This document shows, one piece after another, positions 12,204 to 25,257 of a DNA stretch of 64,000 bases (the stretch's first letter is position 1; the number at the start of each line of letters is the position of its first letter). Made by a program: the position numbers and the translations under genes. The DNA comes from Laccaria trichodermophora (lineage: Eukaryota; Basidiomycota; Agaricomycetes; Agaricales; Hydnangiaceae). The notes under the pieces were generated by a model. The model was not told where the DNA came from. It saw nothing but the letters and a program-made list of their open reading frames with translations, and searched no databases. Location: the NCBI GenBank assembly GCA_018417955.1, contig JACTVC010000013.1, positions 1,324,633-1,388,632 on the forward strand, read 5' to 3'.

Positions 12204-13168
12204 GCATTGCGAGAGAATCGATCACAGATGAAGAGAAGATAATATCACCACCAAGCATTGTTTTGCGCACACATCACTACCACTCTGTACTTTGCACGCA
12301 GACGGACCATCGTCCTTTTTCAAATGTTTCTTGCGTTATTGCTATGAATCCTGACCTACAAGTACTACGGTGGTCGTGTCTCTGCCTCTTCGCCAAATTG
12401 TTCTATCGTACGAATCACCAAATCTACATTCTCCAAAAAGGCATTCAGGGTCAAACGAGCCAACCGTATAGTGAGAGTCTGGAACGTTCTGCACAGTTTG
12501 TTCATCTCATGAAGAAAAAATATAGCGTAGGAGCGAGACCTACGCAATTAGAAGATTGTCATCAACTGATAATGTCCGTTTTACAGCCTGTGGTTGAAGC
12601 TCTGAGTCAACCTCAATGACTTGCTTTGCGATAAGAGCATGCTTCGACGAGGCGAGTGGAATTTTCACGGATCTGGATGAGCCTCGATCTTGTCAGTAGC
12701 CTTGAGATAATGCCTGGAGAGCAATCGCGTACACAGTATGCCAGTCGGTCTCCGATGTCATGGTGGTTCAATCCAAAGCCTCAGAATTGGTTTATTTCGG
12801 AGGCGTTTTAAATTCAATCGTCGATCGTAAGAGTACATTTAATTGCACTTCTACTGATGCGACATGTGGATAGAATCAATGAGGGGTATATAGGCAAAAT
12901 AAAGATAGGTAGGTAGAAGAACCAGCTATTGGTGCGGTAGATAGAAATGTAAAGGTCGTCCAGCTCAACGTGGATGCGATGTAGAGAATAACCCATATGA
13001 AACCCTCGTACAAATCGTCATCGTGTGGTCAAGAATCTCCTGAGATCAGAATCGTATTTAACAACAACCGCTTATGCGCCGTTAGCGAAATCCTAGAAAA
13101 ACAACAGAACCAGCGCCGAGTCAGGCGAAATAGGAAGTTACACCGTGATCCAGTCAAAAAGGGTATCA
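12204..13168. other. Intergenic, one uncertain reading frame
   Basis: Between convergent PA2G4-type and GPI-protein genes. A plus-strand frame at 12263-12619 (118 codons, ending SVLQPVVEALSQPQ) looks partly protein-like but has no motif I recognise and lies where the 3' UTR of the upstream gene should be. Not called as a gene. Confidence 0.4.
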
Positions 13169-13972
13169 TCAGAGCGACATGGCAATGGCAGCCGCAACTG
13201 CGGCGAGGACCATGACAGGCGTACTGGCTTGGCGCGCTGAGGCTCCGCTTGAGAAGGGGTTTGTTCCGGCGTTGGCGGCACCGACGGGTACAACGCTTTG
13301 GGAAGGAGATGGGCTAGAGGCAGCCGCGGCTGCGACACCGGGTGTGGGCGAGCCGGTGGTAGAGCTGCTAAAAGAGGGTTAGGATACAATTGAACTCCGC
13401 GGATAAACCTGCTCACGAAGAGGACGAGGAACCTGCGGGTTTCAGCGCAGCAGGGAGGCAGGAGGTATCGCTACTTGGACCAATAGTGATCTAATGATAT
13501 GAAACTTAGAAAACGCTGAAAGGCAAGGAAATATAAGCTTACCGTTTTGCTCCATGCCTCGTTGTCCTTGGCATCTACGAGGGAGAGGACGACCTGCTTG
13601 CCGGCCGGAAGAGTGGCAACCCAGTTAGTGACGGTGCCGTCGAAATCACCGATGTCGACACTAGATTCGCAGAGGCCATTAGTTTATTTTCCAAACGCGT
13701 TTTTGAAAGGTGACACGAACAGGGCGTCACCGCAAGGCTGGTCAGCAGCAACGACGATAAGGTTATAAGGGCCGGTGGTAGGTGACCATGAGATCTTGCT
13801 GGATTGGCACTAAAGTGAACAGAATGGGCTCTGAGTTCGAGGAATTCAAAGAATAGTTTGTGAGGTAGAAACTCACCTGAACGAGAGCTGGAGAGTTAAT
13901 GGCAAAGTCGGCGAGGGCACCTTGAATGAGGGGGGCGACGAAGAGAGCGACAGTAAGGAGTGTGGAGTACAT
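13169..13972 (-). CDS. GPI-anchored secreted protein with Kre9/Knh1-like N-terminal domain (191 aa)
   Basis: Exons 13972-13877, 13809-13721, 13660-13543, 13490-13417 and 13367-13169 join in frame. A signal peptide (MYSTLLTVALFVAPLIQGALA) precedes a domain of about 90 residues: SPALVQCQSSKISW, GPYNLIVVAADQPCGDAL, GTVTNWVATLPAGKQVVLSL and WSKTITIGPSSDTSC. This is the small beta-rich extracellular domain common in fungal Ser/Thr-rich GPI proteins and related to the Kre9/Knh1 N-terminus. A Ser/Ala/Pro-rich stalk follows, then a hydrophobic end (VMVLAAVAAAIAMSL) of GPI-signal type. Likely role: cell wall or outer membrane leaflet; specific function unknown. Confidence 0.78.
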
Positions 13973-14352
13973 TTCTTCTGAGAGAAGGGTGAGAGGGTTT
14001 AGGAGGAAACTCGGAGGGGCTCGCGGCGGAAAGAAGGACGAGGACGTTGGGAAAAGAAGGAATAAAATCAAACTTTGATTTTGTCCAATCTATACCTCAC
14101 TTGGCGTACAAACACAGCACAATACCCGTGCCTTACTACCTCACTATCCCATTATCTCCCTTTTCAATACTAAGTAGATTCAAAAACAGTACCTGTGTTC
14201 TACGACATGCATTGTCATTGCTACACTGTCTACAGCTTCGCCGTCGCCTTTCCTTTGAATGTTGCAAGCATTGTCCTCTTCGTAATTCTATAAACAAACA
14301 AAATGTTGCCATGGTCACTAAAACTGCCAAGAAGAGTGGCTGCATGGACTAC
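13973..14352. other. Intergenic between two minus-strand genes
   Basis: Upstream region of the GPI protein and downstream flank of the citrate synthase gene. Polypyrimidine-rich stretches but no gene seen. Confidence 0.5.
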
Positions 14353-16760
14353 TCACCCCGAGTGTGAAATGGCAGATGGACCTTTTCGGAGTCCCTCAAC
14401 AGCAACCCGCTCGTCAATCGGAACATAATCACGTTTGCTTGCACCAACGTAAATCTGACGTCGATGAAATTGTTTATAGAGAATACACGGAAAATATCCA
14501 TCGACTCACTTGACGCGGTCGCCAGATTTTTACACCGCCCTCTTGAAGCATCATCTGTTACAGATCAATCAACTTGATGAACGATGGTCGAGGAGAGCTG
14601 TGCAATGCCTACCTGCCGCCAATGCGCCAACCATCCGACGACTCTTGGCACAGCAAATAAAACCGGGAAAAAGTCAAGAGGGAAACCTGCAGGCGGTGTT
14701 AGTGTTTGATATATGCAACAGAGACAAGCGACTGACCCATCGCGCGGTAGATCAAACCACTGCAGTTTTGTGTGTAAGCGAGTCCTTTTACTAGAGCTAG
14801 TCCACTTTACCTCCTACAAGGTCATCAGCTGAAAATAATCAGGTGAAGTATCAATAACACACGCACCAGAAATCAACATTGGGAGCTAGCTTGCGTTTGA
14901 TGAAGTACTCGTCCTTCATAGCAGCAGCATGCAAAGCCATGGCCGTTTCAAGGAGTTCATCTTTACCAGTGCTATTTATAACGGTCAGACCTGACGTCCA
15001 AATCGAAACAGGTATGCGCACATCTTGAACACCTCGTCCGCAGTTTTTCTCACAATGAATGAACGAGGATCTGACTACATCGTAAAATTAGCAACAGCCC
15101 GGAGTCGTTGCAGCGTACAACTCACAGTTTTGTATACTCGATGACCAAATCCAGATAGCACCTTTTCCCTCTTCTTGACAGCCTCAAGGAAGGCGGGGAC
15201 ATTTTCGGGCCTGCATACATGGTCAAATTGCGATAGTGGACATGATGGTCCGCTACCTACTTTCCAATAGAAATCAGCATGCGAATAACAGCCTCGTTCG
15301 CACCACCTAATCCAATCAATACCCGTCCAGGAGATAACGACAATGGAAGTACCATGAAGGGGTCCACTAAACTCATGTCATTGACGTGTATTAAATTGTA
15401 GGGTCAAGAAGACTCACTATAATGATGCACAACCAGCCCTGCAAAAGTGGTGTTCAAAATCCGAACCTTGAGTTCATGATGATCAAACCTACGCAATGGC
15501 AGAGTATGGATCGACAAGGGAGCTTCCAGTTTGCAAAACCGTTGTCGATGACGCATTCATTTCATGGTCAGCATGTAATAAGAAGAGAACATCCAGCGCT
15601 TTTTCGAGAATGGGATTTGGGGTATAGTTTTCTTCCCCGAGATGATCCATCTGGTACAGAAAACTGAGGGATAGCTTGAGACCTTGCAACATTTAGTAAA
15701 GCCGAGACTCACGAGCCAGTATAACTGAGCCCCGTGGGGGGCGTCACAAATTCTCGGCCCTGACGGACGCGGTACGCCATGCTAATACTGTTATTAACAA
15801 TAGCAAGACCTGAAGGATATTAACATACGCAGCAAGCGTAGTGGCCTTTCCGATCAACCTATAAATTTGCTTGTCCATGATTTCCAAGGAGGCTGCGTTG
15901 CCCCTTGTATAGAGGCTCTGACCTAAGGACAACGTTTACGTTCATTGAAGTGTAGAAAACTTCTGAAAGACCTTGCAAAGAAGGGTTGGCCTCCCCATAG
16001 TAAGAACCAAGATAGGCAAATGCGCTGGTCAGAATTGCCATAGGATGGGCGTCGTAGCTAAAGAAAAGGGCGCATGAGAAATAGATAGGATGTCACTATA
16101 TAACGACACGCACCGGAAGGATCGACAAAATTGCTCCGCATCGGCGTGGGTTACTCCGTGGTGCAAGACTTCGGTCTCGAAAACCTTGAATTGCGGCTTG
16201 GTGGGTAGTGATCCGTAAATGAGTAAATATGCTGGAAGAGAAGCTTGATTAGGCTAGCGCAATAAGAAATAAAAGTGAAAGCTACCTGTTTCAAGATGAG
16301 ACGAGTGGAGGGCGAGCTGCTCGATAGGATATCCCCTGCTTAACGTTACACCATAGTCCAGTTATCAAATATGCAAAGCCAATACCTGTAACGAAGAACT
16401 ATTCTGTGTCAAAGACGCGAGGAGCGCAAATAAAAGCAACAAACACTCACTTCCGGCATCACCGTCAATGAAGGTTATTTCACTCCGCAACACAGCGGTG
16501 TTCAGGAAACCCTTGTCCGAAACGCGTAAGCCCTTCTCCGTCTCGTTCTCTTCTCTCTCGCCAGGCGCACGCGGTGCTTGTATGCTCTTAAAGGCAGTTG
16601 CTGGAATACTATTGTCGACTATCCTGTCATAAACGTCAGCGGCAGCTCTAACAGCACCAAGAGAACAGTATGCAGACGGAATATTGTACACCTTTCCGGT
16701 TCGATTGTCGTGCACGGTAAGACTATTGGCCGATTCTGGAGTTTTTGTAGGCTGCCCCAT
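14353..16760 (-). CDS. Citrate synthase, type without mitochondrial presequence
   Basis: Start ATG at 16760 (MGQPTKTPESANSLTVHDNRTGKVY). About ten short exons follow. Core motifs in order: LRSEITFIDGDAG, LIYGSLPTKPQF, FRYDAHPMAILTSAFAYLG, LLHADHEMNASSTTV (catalytic His), LYGPLHGGANEAVIRM (second catalytic His, joined across two introns), EKVLSGFGHRVYKT and SDPRSFIV (catalytic Asp). The C-terminus is LRKGPSAISHSG. Condenses oxaloacetate with acetyl-CoA or possibly propionyl-CoA; I cannot separate citrate from methylcitrate synthase. There is no Arg-rich presequence and no SKL-type tail, so a cytosolic form is possible. It is divergent from the sugar transporter. Confidence 0.88.
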
Positions 16761-17393
16761 GGTGGTAGTCAATGAGAGTAAATGAGGGTATTGAAGTTCC
16801 GTTGGCCGGCATCTCTCTATAAAGGTCTAAATAAAGCTGCTCAAGACTGACGCGGGGTAAGCCGAGTCACGACGTCACACAATTTCACATGACCGGTTAA
16901 GGCGCGTCCCGAAAATCATGCCAGCCAAACGCCAAAGCGCGTTCGCCTCCCCTTGACGAACGGTAGCGGCGAATAATATGGATCAGGAGTAAGCACGGCT
17001 TTTTACACAACTCGATTTGGAGACCTCACTAGAAACTGGCAGCTCCCATTTGCTATCGACCTGGAGCTGAGTACGTTGAACGGTGCAGGTCCATCCGAAA
17101 CCGTCAAATCGCAATTGTTCTACATACTCTCGCGACGAGCACCTTACATACGCGGACCAACCACACAAATAAATTGCTGGTGTCGACCATAGTGATAAAG
17201 AACCGTGTCACGCTTCTTTCCATTCAACGATCGCGCGAGCGAGGTATATCCGAGTGAGATGCGAGGATGGCGCGACAGTGAATTGAAGTTCTGGCTCTCT
17301 TCTTTACTCTCTTAATCTGCTAGACACCTTAACTAGGGTCTCAACCTACGACAAGGCGCAGGTATTCCCCGTCTGGCGAGCAAAAGTAAAGAT
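16761..17393. other. Shared 5' region of divergent citrate synthase and sugar transporter genes
   Basis: 633 bp between two start codons pointing outward, so both promoters must lie here. No regulatory site I can name with confidence. Confidence 0.45.
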
Positions 17394-19895
17394 ATGACTT
17401 CAAGAGCACTCCCTGAATCGTCAGTGGTGGACTTCACCTACAAAGGCAGATGGTGGAGGAATCGTGGTAAGTGTACCCGCACTCATATTGGCATATCGTG
17501 ATCTCAACCCAAGGTATGCAGGTATTATAATGTTGAACATATGTCTCTTAATTCCTCTTATGACCTCTGCCGTCAACGGTCTCGATTCATCTCTTATCAA
17601 CGGTAGGATCACTAGAAGAATCCTCTCAATGCCACTCAACTATTACTATAAGGCCTACAAATTTTGCCGGGCTGGCAACGTTATTTCGACCATCCCTCAG
17701 GCAAGCTCCTGGGTACGCCATTTGAACGATGTGCCTCTAAGAAATTTTATACCTTTTTCCAGGTTTCATTAACTCTGCTCAGTTTATTGGCAATCTATGT
17801 GTACGTGGTATTTGTGACCTCAGCTAAAACTTTTCACGAGACTCTCACTAGGGCTTGCCAATCGCGCCTTTTGTTTCTGATATCTTTGGCCGACGCGCAG
17901 GATTATTCTTGGGGTCATTGATTATGTTTGCTGGGGTGGGTTTGCAGGCTGGTTCTGCCAATGTCGCAACCCTGATCGGTGCCCGGATAATAAGTAAGTC
18001 AGACCTTTTATGTCGTCTACTTCTTATCCTACCTTCATCTAACACAGTTGGGTTCGGTCTATGCTTCTGTTCGAATGCTGCTCCCCTTCTTCTGATAGAG
18101 CTGTCGTATCCAACGCAGGTTTGAACCAGACCTTCCTCGACTTCTACATTTATTGATGGCGTTTCTTCATCAGCGCGGGAAAATCACTTCCATGTATAAC
18201 ACTAACTGGTATCTTGGCAGCATAATTTCAGCATGGGTAAGCTCTTGCCCTTTGGCTTATTGGCTCAGTTATTTAACCTTTTCGAGGTGTGCTACGGGTC
18301 ATATATACACACCAAAGAAAGTATGTGGTCGTGGCGTGTGCCGACCCTCGTCCAAGCTTTTCTTCCTTTGGTTCAAGTCGCATCAATCTGGTGAGTTGTG
18401 GTGTTATACCCAGTGCTATTTCCACGACTTACATCACTGTCAGGTTTATTCCCGAGTCTCCTCGATGGCTGATTTCCAGGGGACTGGTAAGATTCTCCTT
18501 CATTGTTTCGCCATCACTTACTAACAACTGAATAAGGAAGAAAAAGCTTGCAAAGTCCTCGCAAAATATCACGCAAATGGTGGAAACGAACATGATCCAT
18601 TGGTGGTGTTTGAGATTGCTCAAATCCGGCATGCAATCAAGATGGAGGCAGAGATTAACCGGAGAACGTCATACTTGTCTCTGTTCTCAACTCCGGGAAA
18701 TAGGAAACGAATGATGATCATAATGGCCATCGCCATATTTTCTCAATGGAGGTCTGTAATTTAGGATCAATTTCTTGGAGGGACGTGCATAAACTGATTT
18801 CTTATAGTGGCAACGGTTTAGTTTCTTATTACATCAATATAGTATTGGATGGTGTCGGCATTACGAGTACAGCCGCAAAGGTATGTCTCATGTCATTCTT
18901 CGCGTGCGGCCATTCACGAATATCCTAAGGGAGCAATCAATGGCAACCTTCAGGTCTGAATCAATGAAGTTTGCGCACATTCGTCAACTTACCCATCATC
19001 GTCTAGATTTTTAACTTCTTGGTTGCGCTCTCAGCTTCTATGCTGGTCGACTGGGCAGGGCGTAGAACACTTTTTATAGTTTCGAACAGTGGAATGCTCA
19101 TCAGTCCGTACCTCGCCTGAATCATCTTTAGCAATTTTTTGACAATCCTAACTTTAGGTTTTTCCGCTTGGACGATCTCAACAGCACTCTACAACACAGC
19201 CCATACCTCCGCGGCTGCAATAGGTAGAATTTCTCCGTCCGTGTCCATGTTAATGTGTTGATTTCTTTGTCAAGCCACGATACCCCTAATTTTCATTTTC
19301 TATTTCTTCTACGATATCGCCTATACTCCTTTAGTCGTCGCATATACCCTCGAGATCTTACCATACAGAGTCAGAGCGAAGGGTTTTGCTGTCATGGTGC
19401 GTATTGTTCTATGTTGAATGGATATAATGTTTTGCTCACTTTCAATCAGAATATAACGTTAATGCTGACTGTAGCGTTCAACCAATTCGTGAATCCTTGG
19501 GCGCTTGCTTCCATCGGCTGGCAATACTATATTGTGTATTGTGCCTGGCTTATAGTCGAGCTTGCCTTCGTCGCAATTTTCATTGTGGAAACCAAAGGTA
19601 GGCCTTCCACGTTGTCTGCTGCCACTTCGCTTCAAGAAATATCTGTTGCACAGGTCGGACGTTAGAAGAAACTGCGGCACTTTTTGACGGTGAACACCAT
19701 CGACAGAATTTGGTGGCGCTGGGTAGAGAGTCAGCGGCTATAGAATTGAGCAGAGTCATGGTACTTCCAAAGCTCAAAACGCGATCGCAACGACGTGGAG
19801 TTCAGGATGAATATGGCGAGAATCTGAAGATACGAGATCTGTATAGCGAGTGGCGTCGGGCTAGCCCAGCTGGCGATGATAAAATGGCAGTATAA
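17394..19895 (+). CDS. MFS sugar transporter
   Basis: Start ATG at 17394 (MTSRALPESSVVDFTYKGRW). Many short exons assemble a 12-span sugar porter: NGLDSSLINGLQILPGW in span 1, DIFGRRAGLFLGSLIMFAG (the G-R-R loop motif), RGKITSMYNTNWYLGSI, then PESPRWLISRGLEEKACKVL at the end of the first half. The second half has SGNGLVSYYINIVLDGVGI, VDWAGRRTLFIVS, LEILPYRVRAKGFA and ETKGRTLEETAALFDGE. The tail is hydrophilic and ends DDKMAV. This matches the lactose/hexose permease subgroup of fungal transporters; the substrate is not readable. It ends 82 bp from the convergent alpha-amylase gene, and its 5' side is shared with citrate synthase. Confidence 0.9.
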
Positions 19896-19977
19896 TAGAG
19901 CTCAGTGCTGGTATAAATCAATATAGTATAATGTCTACCCTGTAAGGCACTTTGGTATACAGAACAAAGTGTTCAAA

Positions 19978-22515
19978 TTATGCCTCTCCCTCCAACTTGA
20001 CCCAGACCTGGACACAATTCGCGAAACACGAAAATGTACCCCAACCTTCTGCATCTATCTCGACTCGGCCGTGTTGCGTCATGTAGCTCCGATAGGTCGA
20101 ACCTCCATTTTCCTAGAGTGGGTTTAGCCAACTGAACAAGGCGATGCGGACGTAGTCATGACTTACTTTACCAACGTTCATGCGAAGCTCGTGGACATAA
20201 GGTTCTGATCTATTCAAAAATATTTAGTTACTCTTAGATAATAATTGGGTAGAGAAAGACTAACCCTTCTTGCTTGTTGCTTAGTATCACAGCACATCCA
20301 GGATGCGTCGCAGTTCCCCTTCGGACAAAGCCGATGCAGTTCCTGTTACCAGAATAGTCTTCCGTATTTCCGTAAGCGAACATTTTCCGAGCCTCCATCA
20401 ACAACTTGATATTCCGCGCAACTTCTTCGTTGTAGCATTCTTTGTTCGGGTATAGATCTCCATAGAAGACACATCTGTGGAAGCAGGGAAGTCAATACTG
20501 GGGATAGGCAGGAGCCGTCGGACGTACGGGTATCCGGGACCACGAAGGAGGATGATCGAGTATGCTTGCACCTTAAAATGACTTTCGACCTGTATATGCG
20601 TTGAGACATACAAGAAAGATAGGTCCGAGTCGAAAGATGTACCCAGCTTTCCAAACTCTGTCCTTCAGCCTAAAATACTTTCAGTCAAAAGACACGACAT
20701 AGATTCACATACGTCTGCTTACAGTACTAGAAGAAAAATGTTTGAGCTGATGTTTGGAACAATTAAATGCTGCTCACTCATGGTTATCTACAAAAGTCAC
20801 TGCGTCGCCAGGCTTGACTTGGAGGATCGTATCTTTCAGAAGGTTTCGCAGGTCGTAACGAGCTCTTTGTCGGCTAGCTTGGTTGAAGTTCATGTGTAAT
20901 GGCACGTCAAAAAAGGCCGTCTGAGACTACACTTGAGTTGTCTGCATATTCATGGCGAGCAGCACTTACCTCTCCCTTGAACGCCTTGATATATGGCAAA
21001 ATCAACTTGAGACTTTATGAAATGAACAGACTATCATGAACTGGCATTGGCAGAACCTACTTTCCAGACCAGTATTCGGCTAAGGGGGATTCAGTGCTTC
21101 CTGTGCATGACCAAAAGTGGATATGTTGAACGCACAAACAGCGAACATTTTGGGATTTCCGCAGCTTGCTCGTGTTGACTGAATCTGAAGACATGTTAGT
21201 CGTTTGAAGGTTAAAATGAATGTCCGGACTGACCCAGTGAAGCAGAAATTTCTTGTCTATGTGCTTAATGGCGTCGAGGCGGAAACCGGATGCGCCTGTA
21301 GTCTGATATCCAGCTTAGATTGGTTATACCACGGAGAATGACTGCGCAGACCTCCAAGATCCATTTTCCCCAATTAAGAAGATCCTCTCGGACAGCGGGG
21401 TGACGGTGGTCAATCTGTGGCGGCTTTAGCAAAGTGAATTTCGAACTTCAGGAAACCCCACACACATCAATTCCTAATAAATAATCGTAGTTCCCAAGTT
21501 CGTTGTCAACGTGACGCGACCAGCCTTTATGGCCGGGGCCAACGAGACGGAATATTCCATGGGTTTTGCTTCGATCATCCCAGTCTACTCCTAAGTTAGA
21601 GTTAACACGTTGCCATTCAGAAGAAAGTGAAAAAAGAGAAGTTACCAGTAAAGTGAGCCTGTGTCCAGCGGAAGGTGCTATACTGACCATCATATAAATA
21701 TAGACTGGATCGCAAAATTCAAAGAAACACACCTTTTCTGTCCTTTCCGGAAAGTGAAAGTCTGTCCAACCCTTTTCATTTTTGAGTTATTTATGAGTGC
21801 TTGTGTGATGGAAGGGGTTACCTGTATCTCTCTCGCAGGCCCAGCATCTTTCAGTCTGTTCTCCGACTGGACTGGAACAGCAGAGAACGTTTCCAACGCG
21901 TCAGCGCCGAGTTTATGCTTTGGGAGTTCCAAGGTATGTGAGGACGGAAGATTTGTCAAGAGTGTAACGCACATTGAGGACAGCATCTATGAGGATGTCT
22001 ATTCCATGCTCCCTCGCGGTTTTGCAAGCACTAAGCAATTCCTCTCGCGTCCCCCATCGAGTTTTCACTGTCCCTCTCTGATTAAATTCACCTAAATCCC
22101 ACTGCCAGAATTTCAGCACCACCAATATGCAATGCAGGGCGGTTCTCACCAAGTCATACGCGTCGTAGCCGCGACCATGCTACAGCGGAATCAACGTCGT
22201 CGTATATAAATAGCAATCAGGACATACGGGCTCGGCAGCCTTGTTGGGAGGAGGGAGCCAAATTTGAGTGACGCCAAGCTCGGCAAGGCGTGGAATTTCG
22301 GCCTCGACGTGTTTCCACCAGCTCAGGGTGTCGTGCAAGGCGTCCCAAGTGAAGAATTGGATCTGGACGTATATTGACTTGGACCAACGCGAGGTAGAGA
22401 GAGAAAAAAGTACCATGAGTGGATTTTGCGTTGCACCATCTGGCCCTAGCCGCATCTTGTCCAAGGCGGGGGCCGGCGGTTTCCCGAAAATATTTGAAAA
22501 CCAAGCGGAAAACAT
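19978..22515 (-). CDS. Alpha-amylase of GH13 (bacterial-like, intracellular type)
   Basis: Start ATG at 22515 (MFSAWFSNIFGKPP); no signal peptide. Motifs in order: FFTWDALHDTLSWWKHVEAE, LAELGVTQIWLPPPNKA, WDLGEFNQRGTVKTRWGT, ILIDAVLNHKLGADA, NYDYLLGIDIDHRHP, ASGFRLDAIKHIDKKF (nucleophile Asp), LAEYWSGK (acid/base Glu), FVDNHD (transition-state Asp) and a C-terminal beta domain ending VQVWVKLEGEA. The NHKLGAD insert and AEYWSGK are typical of subfamily 5, which in fungi includes cytosolic enzymes linked to alpha-glucan or glycogen metabolism. About a dozen introns. Convergent with the sugar transporter. Confidence 0.88.
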
Positions 22516-23014
22516 GGTGGACGTTTATCAAATGCGAAACGAGTGTGTGTTTAGTTACTAGTAGAAATTATATCAACATTCCACTTCACCCACACGTTTT
22601 AAACGGCTGCTGTTCACAACAATTCAAACGTCATTACATATTTTTGCCGTGGGAATGGTACTTGCCGGCACTGACTAGAGTATAAAGCCGCAATTTTCGA
22701 ACCAAAATTCCCAAGTTGTACCACCACAGCGCTTCCTCGTTTCATGTTGGCGTTTTGCTTCACAAGGAGATACGGACAAGGCGCACTCTTATTGATGTGG
22801 TGGACAGACTATACAGCCTCCTTAATCGCTCCAATCACAGTCATTCTACGTAGAGAGGAGTTTCATGATGATGGCGACAGTTCCTCGTGTATCTTCGTTC
22901 AATATAATTTGCCTCTCAAACTCTTCACGTTCATACCCTGGCCTGAGCAGTTGAGATTCGGTCATAATTTAAGGTTATTCGATAAGTATGTGAGATGGGT
23001 CAGAGGACCTAATC
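22516..23014. other. Intergenic, no supported gene
   Basis: About 500 bp upstream of the amylase and downstream of the coiled-coil gene. A 101-codon plus-strand frame (22744-23049) overlaps the 3' exon of the coiled-coil gene and has no recognisable motif. Confidence 0.5.
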
Positions 23015-25084
23015 TATGTTTTTCCACCCCAATTGCGGCTTATAACTGAGCTCATGAAGCTACTGGTAATACTACGGCCTGGGACGAGCTCGGAATCCTT
23101 GACGGGTGACAGTTCACTTGGAATATCCAGACCACCCTTAGACTGCCATAGAACAAGAAATATTAGATTCCGACGCACCCCATGAAAGCCATGCAGTAAC
23201 GTACATTCGAGAAATTGAACACCCCAGCCGTGGCGGGAAATATGTTGATTTTTCGCTTTTTCTTCCGCGCAGGTTCTTCCGCGCCCTCATCTTCTTCATC
23301 CACCCCAGAAGGTTGGATGCTTGTGGCCCGACTCTCTGCTTTCTTCTTGCTAGGAGGTTTGGCAGATGCTCCCTTTCCCTTGCTCTCCGATTTGCCTTTC
23401 TTTGGGGGCGCGCGTTTCTCACCAACAATCTTGACATCATCCTCGTCTTGGCTTTGATGAGTGGCGCGTTTCCGTTTGTTTTTGGGTGGGAGTACCGCCT
23501 CTGTTTCTTCGTCCTCAAGGTCTATCGCTTTCGCTTTCGCTTTGCCTTTTTTCTTCGCATCAATGATTTCGACATCGCTATCTTGTGCTGAGACCTTCTG
23601 AGGTTTTCTTTTTGAGGTTTCTTCGACATCCGTCTCTGCACCTGTGGCTTTCTTCGTTTTTTCTTGACGCACAGTGGCGCGCGACGGGCCTGCTTCCGTC
23701 TCACTTCCAAGGACTTCACCCCGTTTGCTGCGAGAGGCGGCCTGTGGGCGCGGACCTTGTTTGGAAGTGGGTTTGGCAGGTTCACTTGGAGGAGAGGATG
23801 GGTTTTCGATTAGTTCGGTGACCTCTTCCACTTCAAGCTGATCTTCTTCAATTTCCTATGTGGGATTAATTGTCAACTAATAGCCCGTACCGTCACTACT
23901 ACTGCGGCAGGCTACGCACTTTGGGTAATGAAGCCCTGGCTCGTTCCACGTCGAGGTCGTTTTTCAATTTGTTGAGTTGTTTCTGGGCATTTGATAGCTG
24001 TTTTTTCAACTGCGCCGAACTCTCTTCGTGAGAGTTGGCCTCCGCCTATAAAGTGGCCTAAGTTTAGGACAATAACAGGGCTCATCTACGAAAAGTGAGA
24101 CGCTGACCTGCCACTCCCGCACAGTATCCTTCATCCTTTCCACGCGGCGTTTCTCTTTCGAGAGATCAGCTTCCAGTTTCTCTTTGTCCTCATCATTTTT
24201 GGCCAGGTCCTCCTTGAGTCCTTTGACTTCGAGTTCCAGAGCCAATCGTTTCTTTCGTTCAGAGTCCGCCTGTTCACCTTCCTTTGTCTCGAGGTTTTGC
24301 CATTTCTCTAACTGGCGAATGAGATCGGCATTAGCTCGTTTGAGATCGTCATTTGCACGTTGAACCTCTGCATTTTTTGTTTGAGAGCCCTCGAATTGAA
24401 GTTTCACGCGTTCGAGCTTTGATTTCATCGACTCGCTTGATCCCTGAAGGGTAGCATGTGTTTCACGCAGTTTAGTGAGCTCTTTCTGTGAAGACATCTG
24501 TACTAGATACACTGATAGAAGAAGGGTAAACGCACCTCAATTTCATCCCTCTCGCGCTCAGCTACAGCCCGTTCTTCCTTCTCCTCCTTGAGCTGGATTA
24601 GTGACTCTGCGCACTTCCCTTCCAATTTCCGAACAATCAAGTCACTGCTGCCCTTGTTCCGTCGTTTTTCCGCCTCCATCTCTTCTATCTTTCTCTCCAA
24701 TTCCTCTTCTCTTATCTGAAAGAGCTTGATTCTGAAATCCCTCTGAAGCCTCAACAACTTCTCGTCGCGGGTGAACTTCATTTCTTGCAGAGCGTTCGAC
24801 CTCTCCCTCTCCAGTTCCACCTCAACACGCTTCTGGTCGATGCGGCATAGCGCAAGCAGGTCGGTAGATGCTTGCTGCCATTCTTGGCGTTTATTGACCC
24901 ATTCCTGACGCATTGTTTCCAGAGCCTCTTTTGAACGGGACACTTCGCGAGTAAGTTGTTCGGAAAGTCGTTTGTTCGTATGCTCGATGGTACGGTTTCT
25001 TTGCACGAGGTCCTCAATTTGGGCTTGATTGGAGGCTTCTAGCGAAGGAGCTCCATTGAGTATTGAACCGCCGCGACGGGACAT
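23015..25084 (-). CDS. Coiled-coil protein with basic/acidic nuclear-type tail
   Basis: Start ATG at 25084 (MSRRGGSILNGAPSLEASNQ). Residues of the first two exons (25084 to about 24537, then about 24490-24110) form a nearly continuous heptad coiled coil rich in Glu/Arg/Lys (RNRTIEHTNKRLSEQL, KLERVKLQFEGSQTKNAEVQ). The middle exons extend it (EESSAQLKKQLSNAQKQLNK). From about 23855 the protein becomes Lys/Glu/Ser rich with many basic clusters (KKKGKAKAKA, KNKRKRATH, ARKKKRKIN) that could act as nuclear signals. A final exon (after an intron near 23211-23160) ends SSVISRNWGGKT at 23015. No enzymatic domain and no orthologue I recognise; a structural or chromatin-associated role would only be a guess. 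Confidence 0.7.
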
Positions 25085-25257
25085 TCAGCTATAATCAACA
25101 AGTTTGAGTAACCCCCGTTAAGTGCGACCTTACGCGTAAGCGTAACCAGATAGTTAGCACGAAAAGAGAGCAAGAAGTTGTGAGTAGATGGGTAGCGCGT
25201 CGGGTTAATGACAGAGTTGAAAGCAAGCCACGTGCAAAGACTTCAACTTGAACTCCC

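Noticed and set aside
12263..12619. 118-codon plus-strand frame downstream of the PA2G4-type gene
   Set aside because: No recognisable motif or splice partner; lies in the expected 3' UTR.
22744..23049. 101-codon plus-strand frame
   Set aside because: Overlaps the terminal exon of the coiled-coil gene and has no motif.
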